Below are positions 1-6,840 of a stretch of DNA of 64,000 nt, one piece after another. A program made the position numbers and the translations under genes. The stretch covers positions 62,001 through 126,000 of the forward strand of contig JAUQZD010000050.1 of the NCBI GenBank assembly GCA_030587405.1, in the 5' to 3' direction. This DNA comes from Candidatus Freyrarchaeum guaymasense (GTDB taxonomy: Archaea > Asgardarchaeota > Jordarchaeia > Jordarchaeales > Freyrarchaeaceae). Positions within the stretch are counted from its first letter, which is position 1. Each line of letters begins with the position of its first letter. A model generated the notes under the pieces. The model ran no database searches, was not told where the DNA came from, and saw only the letters and a program-made list of their open reading frames with translations.

Positions 1-1
1 T

Positions 2-352
2 CCAGTGTACATTTTCACTGATGGAGACCCGTGGGGGGCACACATTGCTATGGTGGTGATCAGCGGCTCAGCCAACGCAGCCCACATAGACGATGTCGCC
101 ATACCCGGCGCCAGGTGGATAGGGATACTACCTGCAGACATAGAAGAGTACAGGCTTCCCTCAGAAAAGTTTAACGAGAAGGACTGGAAGCGACTGGGAG
201 AGCTGACGGCGGATCCACGATACCAGTCACCTTTCTGGAGGGAGCAACTTAGAAAATTCGAGGAAACCGGAAGGAAAGCGGAGCAGCAGGCGTTAAGCGC
301 CCACGGGCTCTCCTATGTCACTGAGAAGTACCTCCCTGAAAAAATTTCTTAG
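2..352 (+). CDS. top6A: DNA topoisomerase VI subunit A, C-terminal part (cut by window edge)
   Basis: This is the last ~116 residues of the Spo11-like catalytic subunit of the type IIB topoisomerase, which relaxes and decatenates DNA with subunit B. The frame is open from base 2, so the GTG at 5 is an internal codon. The fragment starts inside the Toprim domain: TDGDPWG carries the acidic Mg-binding pair of the family. It ends with the usual helical tail (KAEQQALSAHGL, then VTEKYLPEKI). Its stop at 350-352 overlaps the stop of the convergent MFS gene by three bases. The subunit B gene, usually next to it, must lie outside the window. The active-site Tyr is upstream and not seen. Confidence 0.93.
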   Translation, partial: PVYIFTDGDPWGAHIAMVVISGSANAAHIDDVAIPGARWIGILPADIEEYRLPSEKFNEKDWKRLGELTADPRYQSPFWREQLRKFEETGRKAEQQALSAHGLSYVTEKYLPEKIS

Positions 353-1593
353 GCTGAGGGGGAGGCACCGCTCTTCATCGCCTCCGCTCCGCCGCTTCTT
401 CTTAAAGATACTAAGAGGAGTGCCAACAGGATGGCTGCCGACAGCTGGCATACGATTGAAAAGGCTGCCACAAAGAGAGGGCCGACAGCCGCACTCAAGT
501 CGTACATGAACCCCATGGTGAAGCCGCCTATCAGCCAAGCTAAACCATAGAACGTGTTAAAGAAGCCATAGGCTGTCCCACGCATTTCCAGCGGAGACAG
601 GTCGGCTACCGCAGACCTATAAACAGACTCCTGAGCCCCCATACCAACGCCGAAAAGCAGGATGGCAACCGACAGGAGAAGAACATCTGCTTTAATCGCT
701 AAAATGGCAGGTAGCGCCGAGACGGCCAGAATGAACCAGAAAACCTTTAATCCGAAGCGGTCGTAGGCGAAGCCCAGCGCCACGGCAGCCACCGCATCCA
801 CACCCATAGCCGCAGCGAAGACAACGGGTATAACCCATGAAGGAGTTAAGCCAGCCATCCTGTAGGCTATAAGGCTATAGTGCAGGAACCCGGTTACGCT
901 CAACACGGCTGCAACATTATAAATCCAAAATCGCCTATCAAGATTCTTAACCGATATCCTAGCTTTTCTCGGCCGTGGCTCACCACCAACGTAACCGCGA
1001 AGCTTAACATACGCCAGGTAGAGGAAGGCCAGAGAAGCTAGAGCAGGCAGTATAAGAACGGAGAAGGAAAAGTGCATGCTGCCAAGCGAGAAAACCAGCG
1101 CCATAGAGACAATTAAGGGCCCTGCAACCGCCCCCACCTGATCCATAAGCTCATGGAGGCCAAAGGCTTTACCAGCACCAACATCACGCGTAACAATCGA
1201 CAGAGCCGCATCCCTAGAGGGAGTTCTAAAGGCTTTCCCAAACCGCTCAACAAAGATTAGCAACGCGGCAAGCTCCCAGCGTCCAACCAAGGCAAGAGCC
1301 GGAACAGAAAAAAGCGTCAAGCAATACCCGAAGAAAATGAAACGCCAGTACTTACCACTCGCATCAGCCAAGAAGCCACTAGGAAGCCTAACAACATACC
1401 CGACAAACTCCCCCAAACCAATAACAAAACCCACAACCGTAGCCGAAGCACCAAGAACCTTCAAAAAGTCAGGAATAACACTCCTCGCACCCTCATACAC
1501 AACATCCGCAAAAAGACTAACAAGACCAAACAAGAGAATACCATAATAACCAATACGCTCCTTAAACAAGCAGACACCCCCACAACCAATCAA
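349..1593 (-). CDS. MFS-family membrane transporter
   Basis: A 414-residue polytopic protein with about 12 hydrophobic segments in two halves split by a charged loop near residues 195-215 (RGYVGGEPRPRKARISVK). It fits the major facilitator superfamily, with an MFS-like basic loop GKYWR after TM2-3 and a Gly-rich second half. Substrate cannot be inferred. The first start is TTG at 1593 without a clear SD. An alternative TTG at 1569 (MFKERIGYYG) has GGGGGTG five bases upstream and I consider it more likely. The N-terminal third is encoded by an extremely G/T-rich sense strand, so codon use there differs sharply from the rest of the gene. Confidence 0.85.
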   Translation of the reverse strand: MIGCGGVCLFKERIGYYGILLFGLVSLFADVVYEGARSVIPDFLKVLGASATVVGFVIGLGEFVGYVVRLPSGFLADASGKYWRFIFFGYCLTLFSVPALALVGRWELAALLIFVERFGKAFRTPSRDAALSIVTRDVGAGKAFGLHELMDQVGAVAGPLIVSMALVFSLGSMHFSFSVLILPALASLAFLYLAYVKLRGYVGGEPRPRKARISVKNLDRRFWIYNVAAVLSVTGFLHYSLIAYRMAGLTPSWVIPVVFAAAMGVDAVAAVALGFAYDRFGLKVFWFILAVSALPAILAIKADVLLLSVAILLFGVGMGAQESVYRSAVADLSPLEMRGTAYGFFNTFYGLAWLIGGFTMGFMYDLSAAVGPLFVAAFSIVCQLSAAILLALLLVSLRRSGGAEAMKSGASPSA

Positions 1594-1880
1594 AAAGACA
1601 AAAAAATAAACTTAACGACAACAACGGAGAAACACAACGACAAAACAAACAGATGAAAACCAACAAAACCTCTCAAACCCAAACAAAAACATTAACAATG
1701 ACGACCCCCACACCCAGAAAGCCAAACACAACACCCCTAATACAAGCAAAGAAACAACCCAGTTTAACACCATAACCCTCAATCTGATCCCAGCCCCTAA
1801 GAAGATAAGAAAAAGCTATCAGTAACACAAATAGTTTAAACCATCAACCTCAACCACAACAAACAGTACAGTTATATTCC
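1340..1880. other. A/C-rich strand-asymmetric segment
   Basis: On the + strand this stretch is overwhelmingly A and C, with very little G or T, especially 1500-1740. It covers the 5' end of the MFS gene and its ~310-bp upstream region, which holds no gene I can support. Its mirror image (G/T-rich) lies at 3376-3990. The bias appears in synonymous positions of the transporter, which points to mutational strand asymmetry rather than a coding signal. A TATA-like GTTATATT at 1871-1878 lies at its end, about 25 bases before the GTG of the next ORF. Confidence 0.8.
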
Positions 1881-1901
1881 GCGGCTGCAAAGTGTTAAAC
1901 G

Positions 1902-2411
1902 GTGTCCACGTTGCCAAAATCCAGGAAGAAGCCCGGAAGCAGGAGGAAGGCTGAAAGCAGGAAGAGGGGTAAAGGTAGGGGTGGGCTTCTTGGCAGGCCG
2001 GGTGTCCTGGGGGCCGCCGCAGGCCTGCTCAGGGCTGCCGGAGGCCTCCTGAAGGGTGCGTCATCCCCCAGCCCCCTGGGGGCCGCGGCGGCAGGGGTGG
2101 ACGCCGCAGCAGGAGCAATAGAGGCAGGAGCAGAAGTAGCCACAGCAAGACACACGGCCAGAATGACCCAGCAACTAGAAAAAATGGACAAACAGCTAAA
2201 ACAGCTGGAGAAGCTGGGGAAGCTGGACAGCATGGACCGGAAGCTGGAGGCCCTAGAAGTGCTGGAGCGTTTGGATAGGAGGTTGGGGGAGCTGGTTGAG
2301 CTGGTCAGGGAGGGGGGGCTGGCTGGCCCTGCGGCGTCCGCGGACGCTGCTTCTGCAGGCAGCAGCCGGGAGGCAGCCGCATCCACGGGCTGCAAGAGGA
2401 GGAAACGCTGA
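1902..2411 (+). CDS. Small basic, Ala/Gly-rich coiled-coil protein, unknown
   Basis: A 169-residue ORF not assignable to a family. Visible parts are a very basic N-terminus (residues 1-28, many K/R), a Gly/Ala/Leu-rich stretch (29-80), a strong Leu heptad coiled coil (about 87-135: QLEKMDKQLKQLEKLGKL and on), then a low-complexity Ala/Ser tail ending KRRKR. The start is GTG with a TATA-like GTTATATT about 25 bases upstream, which would suit a leaderless mRNA. GC content is far above the surroundings and an overlapping ORF occupies the other strand, so artefact is possible. The regular heptads argue that it is real. The two basic ends suggest nucleic-acid binding, but that is inference. Confidence 0.5.
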   Translation: MSTLPKSRKKPGSRRKAESRKRGKGRGGLLGRPGVLGAAAGLLRAAGGLLKGASSPSPLGAAAAGVDAAAGAIEAGAEVATARHTARMTQQLEKMDKQLKQLEKLGKLDSMDRKLEALEVLERLDRRLGELVELVREGGLAGPAASADAASAGSSREAAASTGCKRRKR

Positions 2412-2493
2412 CCGCCGGGAAGCACGGAGCCTCAGGGCTCCTCAGGGGCTGTAGCAGGAGCCTCGGAGCCGCCTGCAGAGGGAGGGCTGCCAC

Positions 2494-2645
2494 GTCTTAC
2501 CAACCTTTTTCGCGGCTTCCAGGACGTGGAGGGGTTGGTAAGATTTGCGTGTAATCATTTGTTGGGATGGGTGGATCGGTGGTTCAAATCCACCCCCCGC
2601 ACCAATCTTTCCGAATTTGGAAGCCGTGAAAATGGTTGGTGAGAC
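2494..2645. repeat. Imperfect inverted repeat with internal copies of a 10-mer
   Basis: Arms 2494-2520 and 2619-2645 are complementary at 24 of 27 positions (GGAAGCCGYGAAAAWGGTTG in the right-arm sense), enclosing a 98-bp loop. Within the arms the 10-mer GTTGGTAAGA recurs: inverted at 2495-2504, direct at 2534-2543, with one change at 2635-2644, and inverted again at 3376-3385. The loop contains the tRNA-iMet 3' fragment. A MITE-like element or a cluster of protein-binding sites would fit. Confidence 0.75.
2574..2604 (+). pseudogene. 3' fragment of initiator tRNA-Met (inverted relative to the intact gene)
   Basis: Bases 2574-2600 match perfectly, over 27 nt, the T-arm and 3' acceptor strand of the intact tRNA-iMet on the opposite strand at 2984-3061. 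After loss of one T the match runs on into ACCA. No D-arm, anticodon arm or 5' acceptor strand is present, so it is not a tRNA gene. Such 3' tRNA fragments are typical scars of tRNA-targeting integrases, though here the copy is inverted. It causes spurious short ORFs on both strands. Confidence 0.8.
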
Positions 2646-2673
2646 AGCACCTAGCAGCCCCCTAAAGCTCTTG

Positions 2674-2727
2674 AGACACACTCAGGGGCGGAGTGTCTGG
2701 GGGGACGAAAAGGGCGGGACGAAAAGG
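2674..2727. repeat. Hairpin plus tandem GGGACGAAAAGG repeats (possible initiator-binding sites)
   Basis: An imperfect palindrome (AGACACACTC at 2674-2683, GAGTGTCT at 2691-2698) is followed directly by two copies of GGGACGAAAAGG at 2702-2713 and 2716-2727, spaced 14 bp apart. The G-run plus ACGAAA layout recalls the G-rich half of archaeal origin recognition boxes, but it is not a full match. An A/T-rich stretch follows (2745-2838). No gene covers these bases. Confidence 0.45.
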
Positions 2728-2838
2728 AGAGGTAACGGGCCGGCCTAGGACGCAATAATACAAATACTGTTATGGTCGCTGAAAATTAGTTATCATTGGC
2801 GGAGGAGGACGTAGCTGAAACATTTAAAACGTTAAAAT

Positions 2839-2927
2839 GCCGCCATAGCTTAGCTGGTGGAGCAGCGGATGCGTGATGCACCGCAGATGTAACCCGCTGG
2901 TTGCGGGTTCGAAGCCCGCCAGTGGCT
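2839..2927 (+). tRNA. tRNA gene of uncertain isotype, probably tRNA-Thr with a short intron
   Basis: The 5' GCCGCCA acceptor strand, D-arm (GCTT...GAGC), variable loop TGGTT and T-arm (GCGGG TTCGAAG CCCGC) are clear. Length is 89 nt against an expected 73, so about 16 nt are extra in the anticodon region. G1-C72 with discriminator T73, and TGT followed by AACCCGC, favour archaeal tRNA-Thr(TGT). However, no single excision restores a T at position 33, and positions 6-67 and 7-66 of the acceptor stem do not pair. Removing 18 nt instead would give a GTA (Tyr) loop with a perfect anticodon stem, but archaeal tRNA-Tyr starts with C. The isotype therefore stays open and decay is possible. Confidence 0.7.
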
Positions 2928-2983
2928 CTACTTTTACTCTTTCAATCCCATGTCCGGGCTCTCTTTGCAGGAGAAAGAGCTAT

Positions 2984-3061
2984 TGGTAGCGGGGGGTGGA
3001 TTTGAACCACCGATCTCGGGGTTATGAGCCCCGCGGGATCTCCTGACTACCCCACCCCGCT
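2984..3061 (-). tRNA. Initiator tRNA-Met (CAT), CCA encoded
   Basis: The minus strand gives an intronless tRNA with acceptor AGCGGGG/CCCCGCT (A1-T72), A73 and an encoded CCA at 2984-2986. The anticodon loop is CTCATAA (CAT at 3024-3026 on the complement) with three G-C pairs in the anticodon stem. The A1-T72 pair and GGG/CCC stem are the archaeal initiator marks. Its 3' 27 nt are duplicated in inverted orientation at 2574-2600. Confidence 0.95.
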
Positions 3062-3104
3062 ACGCTCACTTAGTATGTGGCAGGGTTAAGCTTCAGGTTC
3101 ACCA

Positions 3105-3265
3105 TTTGGAGTAACCTCCTTCCCTCGCTTACGCAAGGGGCTTCCGGCGTGGAAGCTTGCGAGGTCGGCGTTCACCTGAGGCTTTACGCCTCAAGCTCAT
3201 GCACCCTTCGGGGCGGCCACAAGCCCCGCACCCCCTCCTCCAGTTAAGGAGGGGGCTACAAGATA
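3105..3265 (-). ncRNA. GC-rich multi-hairpin region, possible orphan IS605-type (omega-RNA-like) end
   Basis: The segment between tRNA-iMet and the amidohydrolase holds closely packed hairpins: CCCCCTCCT/AGGAGGGGG (about 3230-3254), TGAGGC/GCCTCA around 3177-3192, and stems near CCTTGCGTAAGCGAGG. A TATA-like TTTAAATACT lies just upstream in the minus orientation (about 3281-3290). The minus-strand run GGAAGCCCC - hairpin - GGAAGGAGG resembles, from memory, the right end of IS200/IS605 elements that encodes the TnpB guide RNA. No tnpA or tnpB remains nearby, so this would be a solo end. Another structured RNA is equally possible. The + strand ORF across it is not convincing. Confidence 0.4.
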
Positions 3266-3375
3266 CAGCCTATCTGGCAGAGTATTTAAACTTAACTACC
3301 CGCCCACCTCCCCTTGCGTATCCCCTCCCTTTCGGAAGGGGTCTTGCAAGCAACGGGAAGATAAACATTTAAAAA

Positions 3376-3990
3376 TCTTACCAACTTGGTGGTTTCTTGG
3401 TTGGGTTTTCGTTTGTTTTCTTTGGCTGCTTATTGTGTTTTGATGGGATGTTTTGGTTGAATGGGATGATTAGGCTGGAGGTTGCTGGTGTTGAGGGGTG
3501 TGTGCTGAGTTTTTGAGGATGTTTTCTCTTAGGTTTTTAGGAGGAGTTTTGCTGCGTTTTCGTAGAGTATCTTCTTTTTTGCTGGTTGGGTGAGGTTGGT
3601 GTTTAGGAGTTGTTGTATGTTGCCGTGTATTGTGGATACTCCTGGTCCGGGCCAGTCTGAGCCGAATATTGCTTTGTCGGCTAGTTTTTCTATGTTGGGG
3701 AAGTAGTGTGTTATTTTTTGGGGTGGTATGCTTGAGATGTCTAGGATTATGTTTGGGTGTCTTCTTAGGAGGAATGTTGCTGTTTTCATCCAGATGGGGC
3801 GTCCTCCATGGCTCATGATTATCTTCATTTTTGGGTAGTCTGTTGCTACGTCGTCTAGGAAGAGTGGGTCTCCGTACTTGTTTCGTGCTTTTGGGAATAT
3901 GCTTGTTCCTGTGTGGAAAAGCACTGGGAGGTTGTGGTCGACTGCGAACTGGTATATTTGGTCTAGTGTTTTCATGTTTTGCTCTTCTGG
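3376..3990. other. G/T-rich strand-asymmetric segment
   Basis: On the + strand this stretch is overwhelmingly G and T, beginning right after a TCTTACCAAC motif at 3376-3385 and fading by about 4000. It spans a non-coding tail (3386-3528) and the 3' half of the amidohydrolase gene, whose encoded protein nevertheless looks normal. The bias therefore sits mainly in synonymous and non-coding positions. A long minus-strand ORF in another frame (3470-4186, Pro/Thr/Arg/Lys-rich) is an artefact of this composition. Confidence 0.8.
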
Positions 3991-4434
3991 GCGGTAAGCG
4001 TTTGGCTTGAACAGCTGGTGTACTGGGTGGAGCTTTATCCCTTTTACCTCGTACTTGCTGTAGAGGTGTTCCAGCCTTTCCACCGGTTTTTCTTCGAGGC
4101 GGGGGTGCACCGAGCAGAAGAATAAGAGCCTGTCTGGGTGGTGCTTCGTGTATTCTGCCACTGAGTCGACTAGCTCGTCTCCCCACCCCATGACGTCTGG
4201 GGCTGGATACGACATTATTGCTACAGCCTCTACGTTGTGTTGATCTAAGTATTTTATCAGGTTGTCGGGGCTTTGAGAGATTTGAAGGTAAAAGTTGGGG
4301 TCAACTTGGAAGAAACTTTTCATGAGTGTTAAAACTTGGTTGCTGAGCATTTTCTTAGGAAGAAGGTGTATGTGGGCGTCTATAAATTTCAGCAATTTTT
4401 CCGCCGCCTTTCTGATTTTAAAGATACTTTTCAA
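3529..4434 (-). CDS. Amidohydrolase-family metal-dependent hydrolase (TIM barrel)
   Basis: A 301-residue protein of the amidohydrolase-2 / TatD-like metallohydrolase group. Metal-site motifs appear in the expected order: DAHIHLLP near residue 19 (HxH on strand 1), KLHP (about 135), LFHTG (about 172), SHGGRP (about 209) and GSDWP (about 258, the catalytic Asp on strand 8). Substrate is unknown. Many members cleave C-N or C-C bonds, for example decarboxylases. The first ~16 residues may be excessive, since homologues often begin at the FIDAHIH strand. It lies 10 bp downstream of the Fe-S protein gene on the same strand, so cotranscription is likely. Confidence 0.85.
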   Translation of the reverse strand: MKSIFKIRKAAEKLLKFIDAHIHLLPKKMLSNQVLTLMKSFFQVDPNFYLQISQSPDNLIKYLDQHNVEAVAIMSYPAPDVMGWGDELVDSVAEYTKHHPDRLLFFCSVHPRLEEKPVERLEHLYSKYEVKGIKLHPVHQLFKPNAYRPEEQNMKTLDQIYQFAVDHNLPVLFHTGTSIFPKARNKYGDPLFLDDVATDYPKMKIIMSHGGRPIWMKTATFLLRRHPNIILDISSIPPQKITHYFPNIEKLADKAIFGSDWPGPGVSTIHGNIQQLLNTNLTQPAKKKILYENAAKLLLKT

Positions 4435-4444
4435 GCTGAAAGCT

Positions 4445-5257
4445 TTAACTTTTTATGCTTACACGTTTACGAGGGAAGGGTTTATTTCGGTTTTTAACCG
4501 GGTTTTCTAGGCTGCATGGTGTTGCTGCTACGCATTTTCCGCACACGTCAGCGACTCCTAGCTCCTCATAGTGCTTCGCGTTTTCAAGACATACTTTGTA
4601 GCACTTATGCTTGTTAAGTTTGTTTTCTGTTAACGCTTTAAAGATGCATTTCTCTACGCATTTTAGGCACTTCACTCCTGACTTATGGAGGCAAAATTCG
4701 TTTTCCGGCCTTGGAGTTGGCTTTATTTTTGCGTTTGTTACGATGCTTGTCAGCCGTCCACAGCACCCTTTCTCTGTAATTATCATGTGGTGGACTCCGA
4801 ACGTTCCTAGTCCAGCAATGTAGGCTACATGCTTATGAGACCAGTTACTGGTTAAGGTTTCCTCGTTGAAAACGTGAGTTGGGGGTGGAGCCTCAGCTCT
4901 GAACCCTTCACTTCTAAGGAGGTCTACTATTCCAGCTGCTAAGTCCGTGAGAAGCTTGTTTGTCTCAACATAAGCTATAGCCCATAGTTTTGATGCGTAG
5001 CGCCCATTAACGTTAGAGTAAACAGTCTTATATGTAAAGGGTATGAAGAAAGCAATTACTGTTTCAGCGTCGTCGATGAGGTCTGATGGGTGAAGATGAC
5101 CCTTTACTACGTATGGTAGCCTTTCAAAGAGGGGATCGCTTGCACTAGCAAAGCCGATTAATGGGCTTCTCCACGTAGTTACGGTGTGACGGATAGAAGG
5201 ATATGAGTTTACAAAGGAATTTGTGAAGCGGATAATCTTGGAAGGAAGCATCAACAA
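4445..5257 (-). CDS. Epoxyqueuosine reductase (QueG)-like iron-sulfur protein
   Basis: A 270-residue protein. The N-terminal two thirds resemble the corrinoid-binding region of COG1600/QueG-like proteins, and the Cys-rich C-terminal third carries ferredoxin-type ligands (FCLHKSGVKCLKCVEKC from about residue 200, then CYKVC and CGKC...C). Seven or more Cys suggest one or two [4Fe-4S] clusters. QueG proteins reduce epoxyqueuosine in tRNA. Archaea use archaeosine, and many archaeal family members have other, unknown redox roles, so a queuosine function is not claimed. It precedes the amidohydrolase by 10 bp. Confidence 0.7.
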   Translation of the reverse strand: MLMLPSKIIRFTNSFVNSYPSIRHTVTTWRSPLIGFASASDPLFERLPYVVKGHLHPSDLIDDAETVIAFFIPFTYKTVYSNVNGRYASKLWAIAYVETNKLLTDLAAGIVDLLRSEGFRAEAPPPTHVFNEETLTSNWSHKHVAYIAGLGTFGVHHMIITEKGCCGRLTSIVTNAKIKPTPRPENEFCLHKSGVKCLKCVEKCIFKALTENKLNKHKCYKVCLENAKHYEELGVADVCGKCVAATPCSLENPVKNRNKPFPRKRVSIKS

Positions 5258-5310
5258 GTCCTTTTCAGGTTGAAGGAATAGTTAAAAGTTAAAATAAAGA
5301 GTAAGGGGGC

Positions 5311-6840
5311 TTAGAACTTATCTTCATCTCTGTACCATGAGGGGAACCATTTGTAGTATTCCTTGGGTGCTGCCTGCTTTAACCCTTCATAGGTTGGTCT
5401 TGCTAGGAGTATTCTACCTTTCCTGTCTCTGTAAAGGGAGGCGAGGCCCTTGCTTTCCATGGCTTGAAGCGTTTCCAGCACTTTTTCTTGTGGTGCTTCG
5501 AACTCGTTTGCGATGTCTTCTATTGTCATGTGGAGTCCTGGGTTGATCCTGTAGTTTAGCGCGAAGAGCTTGAGCATGTTTTCCTCGTTTGGTTCTTTCC
5601 CGGCGAACTCGGATTTCTCAAAGGTTGGCATTGGTACCTGGAGGCGTGGGTGCAGAGTGTAGCGCCATGGATACTTCAGGTCCTCGTACATTGCTAGTGG
5701 CCCCATTCTGTAGATGATTACCTTCATTATCTCGTTCGTGCCAGCGACTATTTGCCCTATTTTTGATTCCCTTACCATTCTTTCAATCGGGTAAAACTTG
5801 GTTAGCCCGTCTCCACCGACTATCTGGACGCCGTTTACCCCCATCCTGAGGGAGGCATCCGTTGCAAACATTTTCGCTATCGATGCTTCAACCGGTATGT
5901 TCATTCCGATGTCCATGGCATAAGCCGCGTAGTAGGTCATTAGCCGAGCTAGCTTGTAGTCGGCGATCATGTCTGCTATGGCAAACTGGTTATTTACGAA
6001 GTCTGTTGTCCTCATCCTGAACTGAACTCTTCTCTGAACGTAGTTGTAGACGCATCTTAAACCTTCAATCATCCCTCCTAAGGTGACGGCGGCTGTTATT
6101 GTCCTCTCGAAGTTTAAGCCGCCCATCATGATCGCCCAGCCGTCTCCTTCATTGCCTATCCTGTTCTCCACTGGAATGCGCACATTGTCAAAGTCTAGGT
6201 AGGCGTTAGGGACGTTCGCGAAGCCTATGAGTTCGTTTATTTTTTCAAGGGTGAAGCCGTCCATGCCCTTCTCGACGACGAAGGCTGAGAGATGCCTGTA
6301 TCGCCTTCTATCCTCGGGATCATCGCTCGTTCTAGCGTACACTATGTATCTATCGGCGACGCCGCCTCCCGTAATAAACCTTTTCTTACCATTTAAAATG
6401 TACTCGTCTCCGTCGCGCACAGCCACGGTCTCGATCCCGGCAGCGTCCGAGCCATAATACGGTTCAGTTATGCAGACGGCTCCTATGACGCCCTTAGCGA
6501 GTTGTGAAAGCCATTTCTTCTTTTGTTCCTCCGTTCCGTGATGTAAGATCTGGTGGTATCCTCCTATATGGGAAACCACGAATATGTGTCCTATGCAGTA
6601 GAGTCTGCCTAATTGCTCAGCCGTTATGCAGCACCCGGTGACGCCGAGACCCATTCCGCCATACTCCTTGGGGACGCCGGCGCCGAAGTAGCCTTTCTCA
6701 CCGACCTCCTTCACGATGTCCCATGGGAAGCGGCGTTCCCAGTATGCCTCCTCAGCCCTAGGCATAAGTTTATTCACATACTCACATAGCTCATCTTGGT
6801 ATGCCTTCTGCTCATCAGTCCACCAGGGAAAAGTATCCAT
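5311..6840 (-). CDS. Acyl-CoA dehydrogenase with C-terminal helical extension
   Basis: FAD-dependent alpha,beta-dehydrogenation of an acyl-CoA. Residues 1-410 are a full acyl-CoA dehydrogenase: CITEPYYGSDAA (about 123), NGKKRFITGG (150), and the C-terminal signature GQIVAGTNEIM. The usual medium-chain base in the EGT triplet is Ala here. NFER (Glu245) sits where isovaleryl- and long-chain enzymes place their catalytic Glu, so an active LCAD/IVD-type site is likely. Residues ~425-509 are extra: they resemble a winged helix (IEDIANEFEAPQEKVLETLQ, then a basic wing). The ATG is preceded by GGAGGGT. No electron-transfer flavoprotein genes lie nearby. Confidence 0.92.
   Translation of the reverse strand: MDTFPWWTDEQKAYQDELCEYVNKLMPRAEEAYWERRFPWDIVKEVGEKGYFGAGVPKEYGGMGLGVTGCCITAEQLGRLYCIGHIFVVSHIGGYHQILHHGTEEQKKKWLSQLAKGVIGAVCITEPYYGSDAAGIETVAVRDGDEYILNGKKRFITGGGVADRYIVYARTSDDPEDRRRYRHLSAFVVEKGMDGFTLEKINELIGFANVPNAYLDFDNVRIPVENRIGNEGDGWAIMMGGLNFERTITAAVTLGGMIEGLRCVYNYVQRRVQFRMRTTDFVNNQFAIADMIADYKLARLMTYYAAYAMDIGMNIPVEASIAKMFATDASLRMGVNGVQIVGGDGLTKFYPIERMVRESKIGQIVAGTNEIMKVIIYRMGPLAMYEDLKYPWRYTLHPRLQVPMPTFEKSEFAGKEPNEENMLKLFALNYRINPGLHMTIEDIANEFEAPQEKVLETLQAMESKGLASLYRDRKGRILLARPTYEGLKQAAPKEYYKWFPSWYRDEDKF

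Noticed and set aside
1895..2425. Long minus-strand ORF (176 aa) opposite the basic coiled-coil ORF
   Set aside because: Mirror of a GC-rich, low-complexity region; Ser/Pro/Ala-rich with no heptad or domain logic, while the + frame has a regular coiled coil.
2442..2748. Short ORFs on both strands across the tRNA-iMet fragment (for example the minus ORF reading GAGGGFEPPIHPS)
   Set aside because: Typical translation of tRNA T-arm sequence; no start signals or domains.
3470..4186. 238-aa minus-strand ORF overlapping the amidohydrolase
   Set aside because: Pro/Thr/Arg/Lys-rich artefact of the A/C-rich sense composition; the amidohydrolase frame has all metal motifs.
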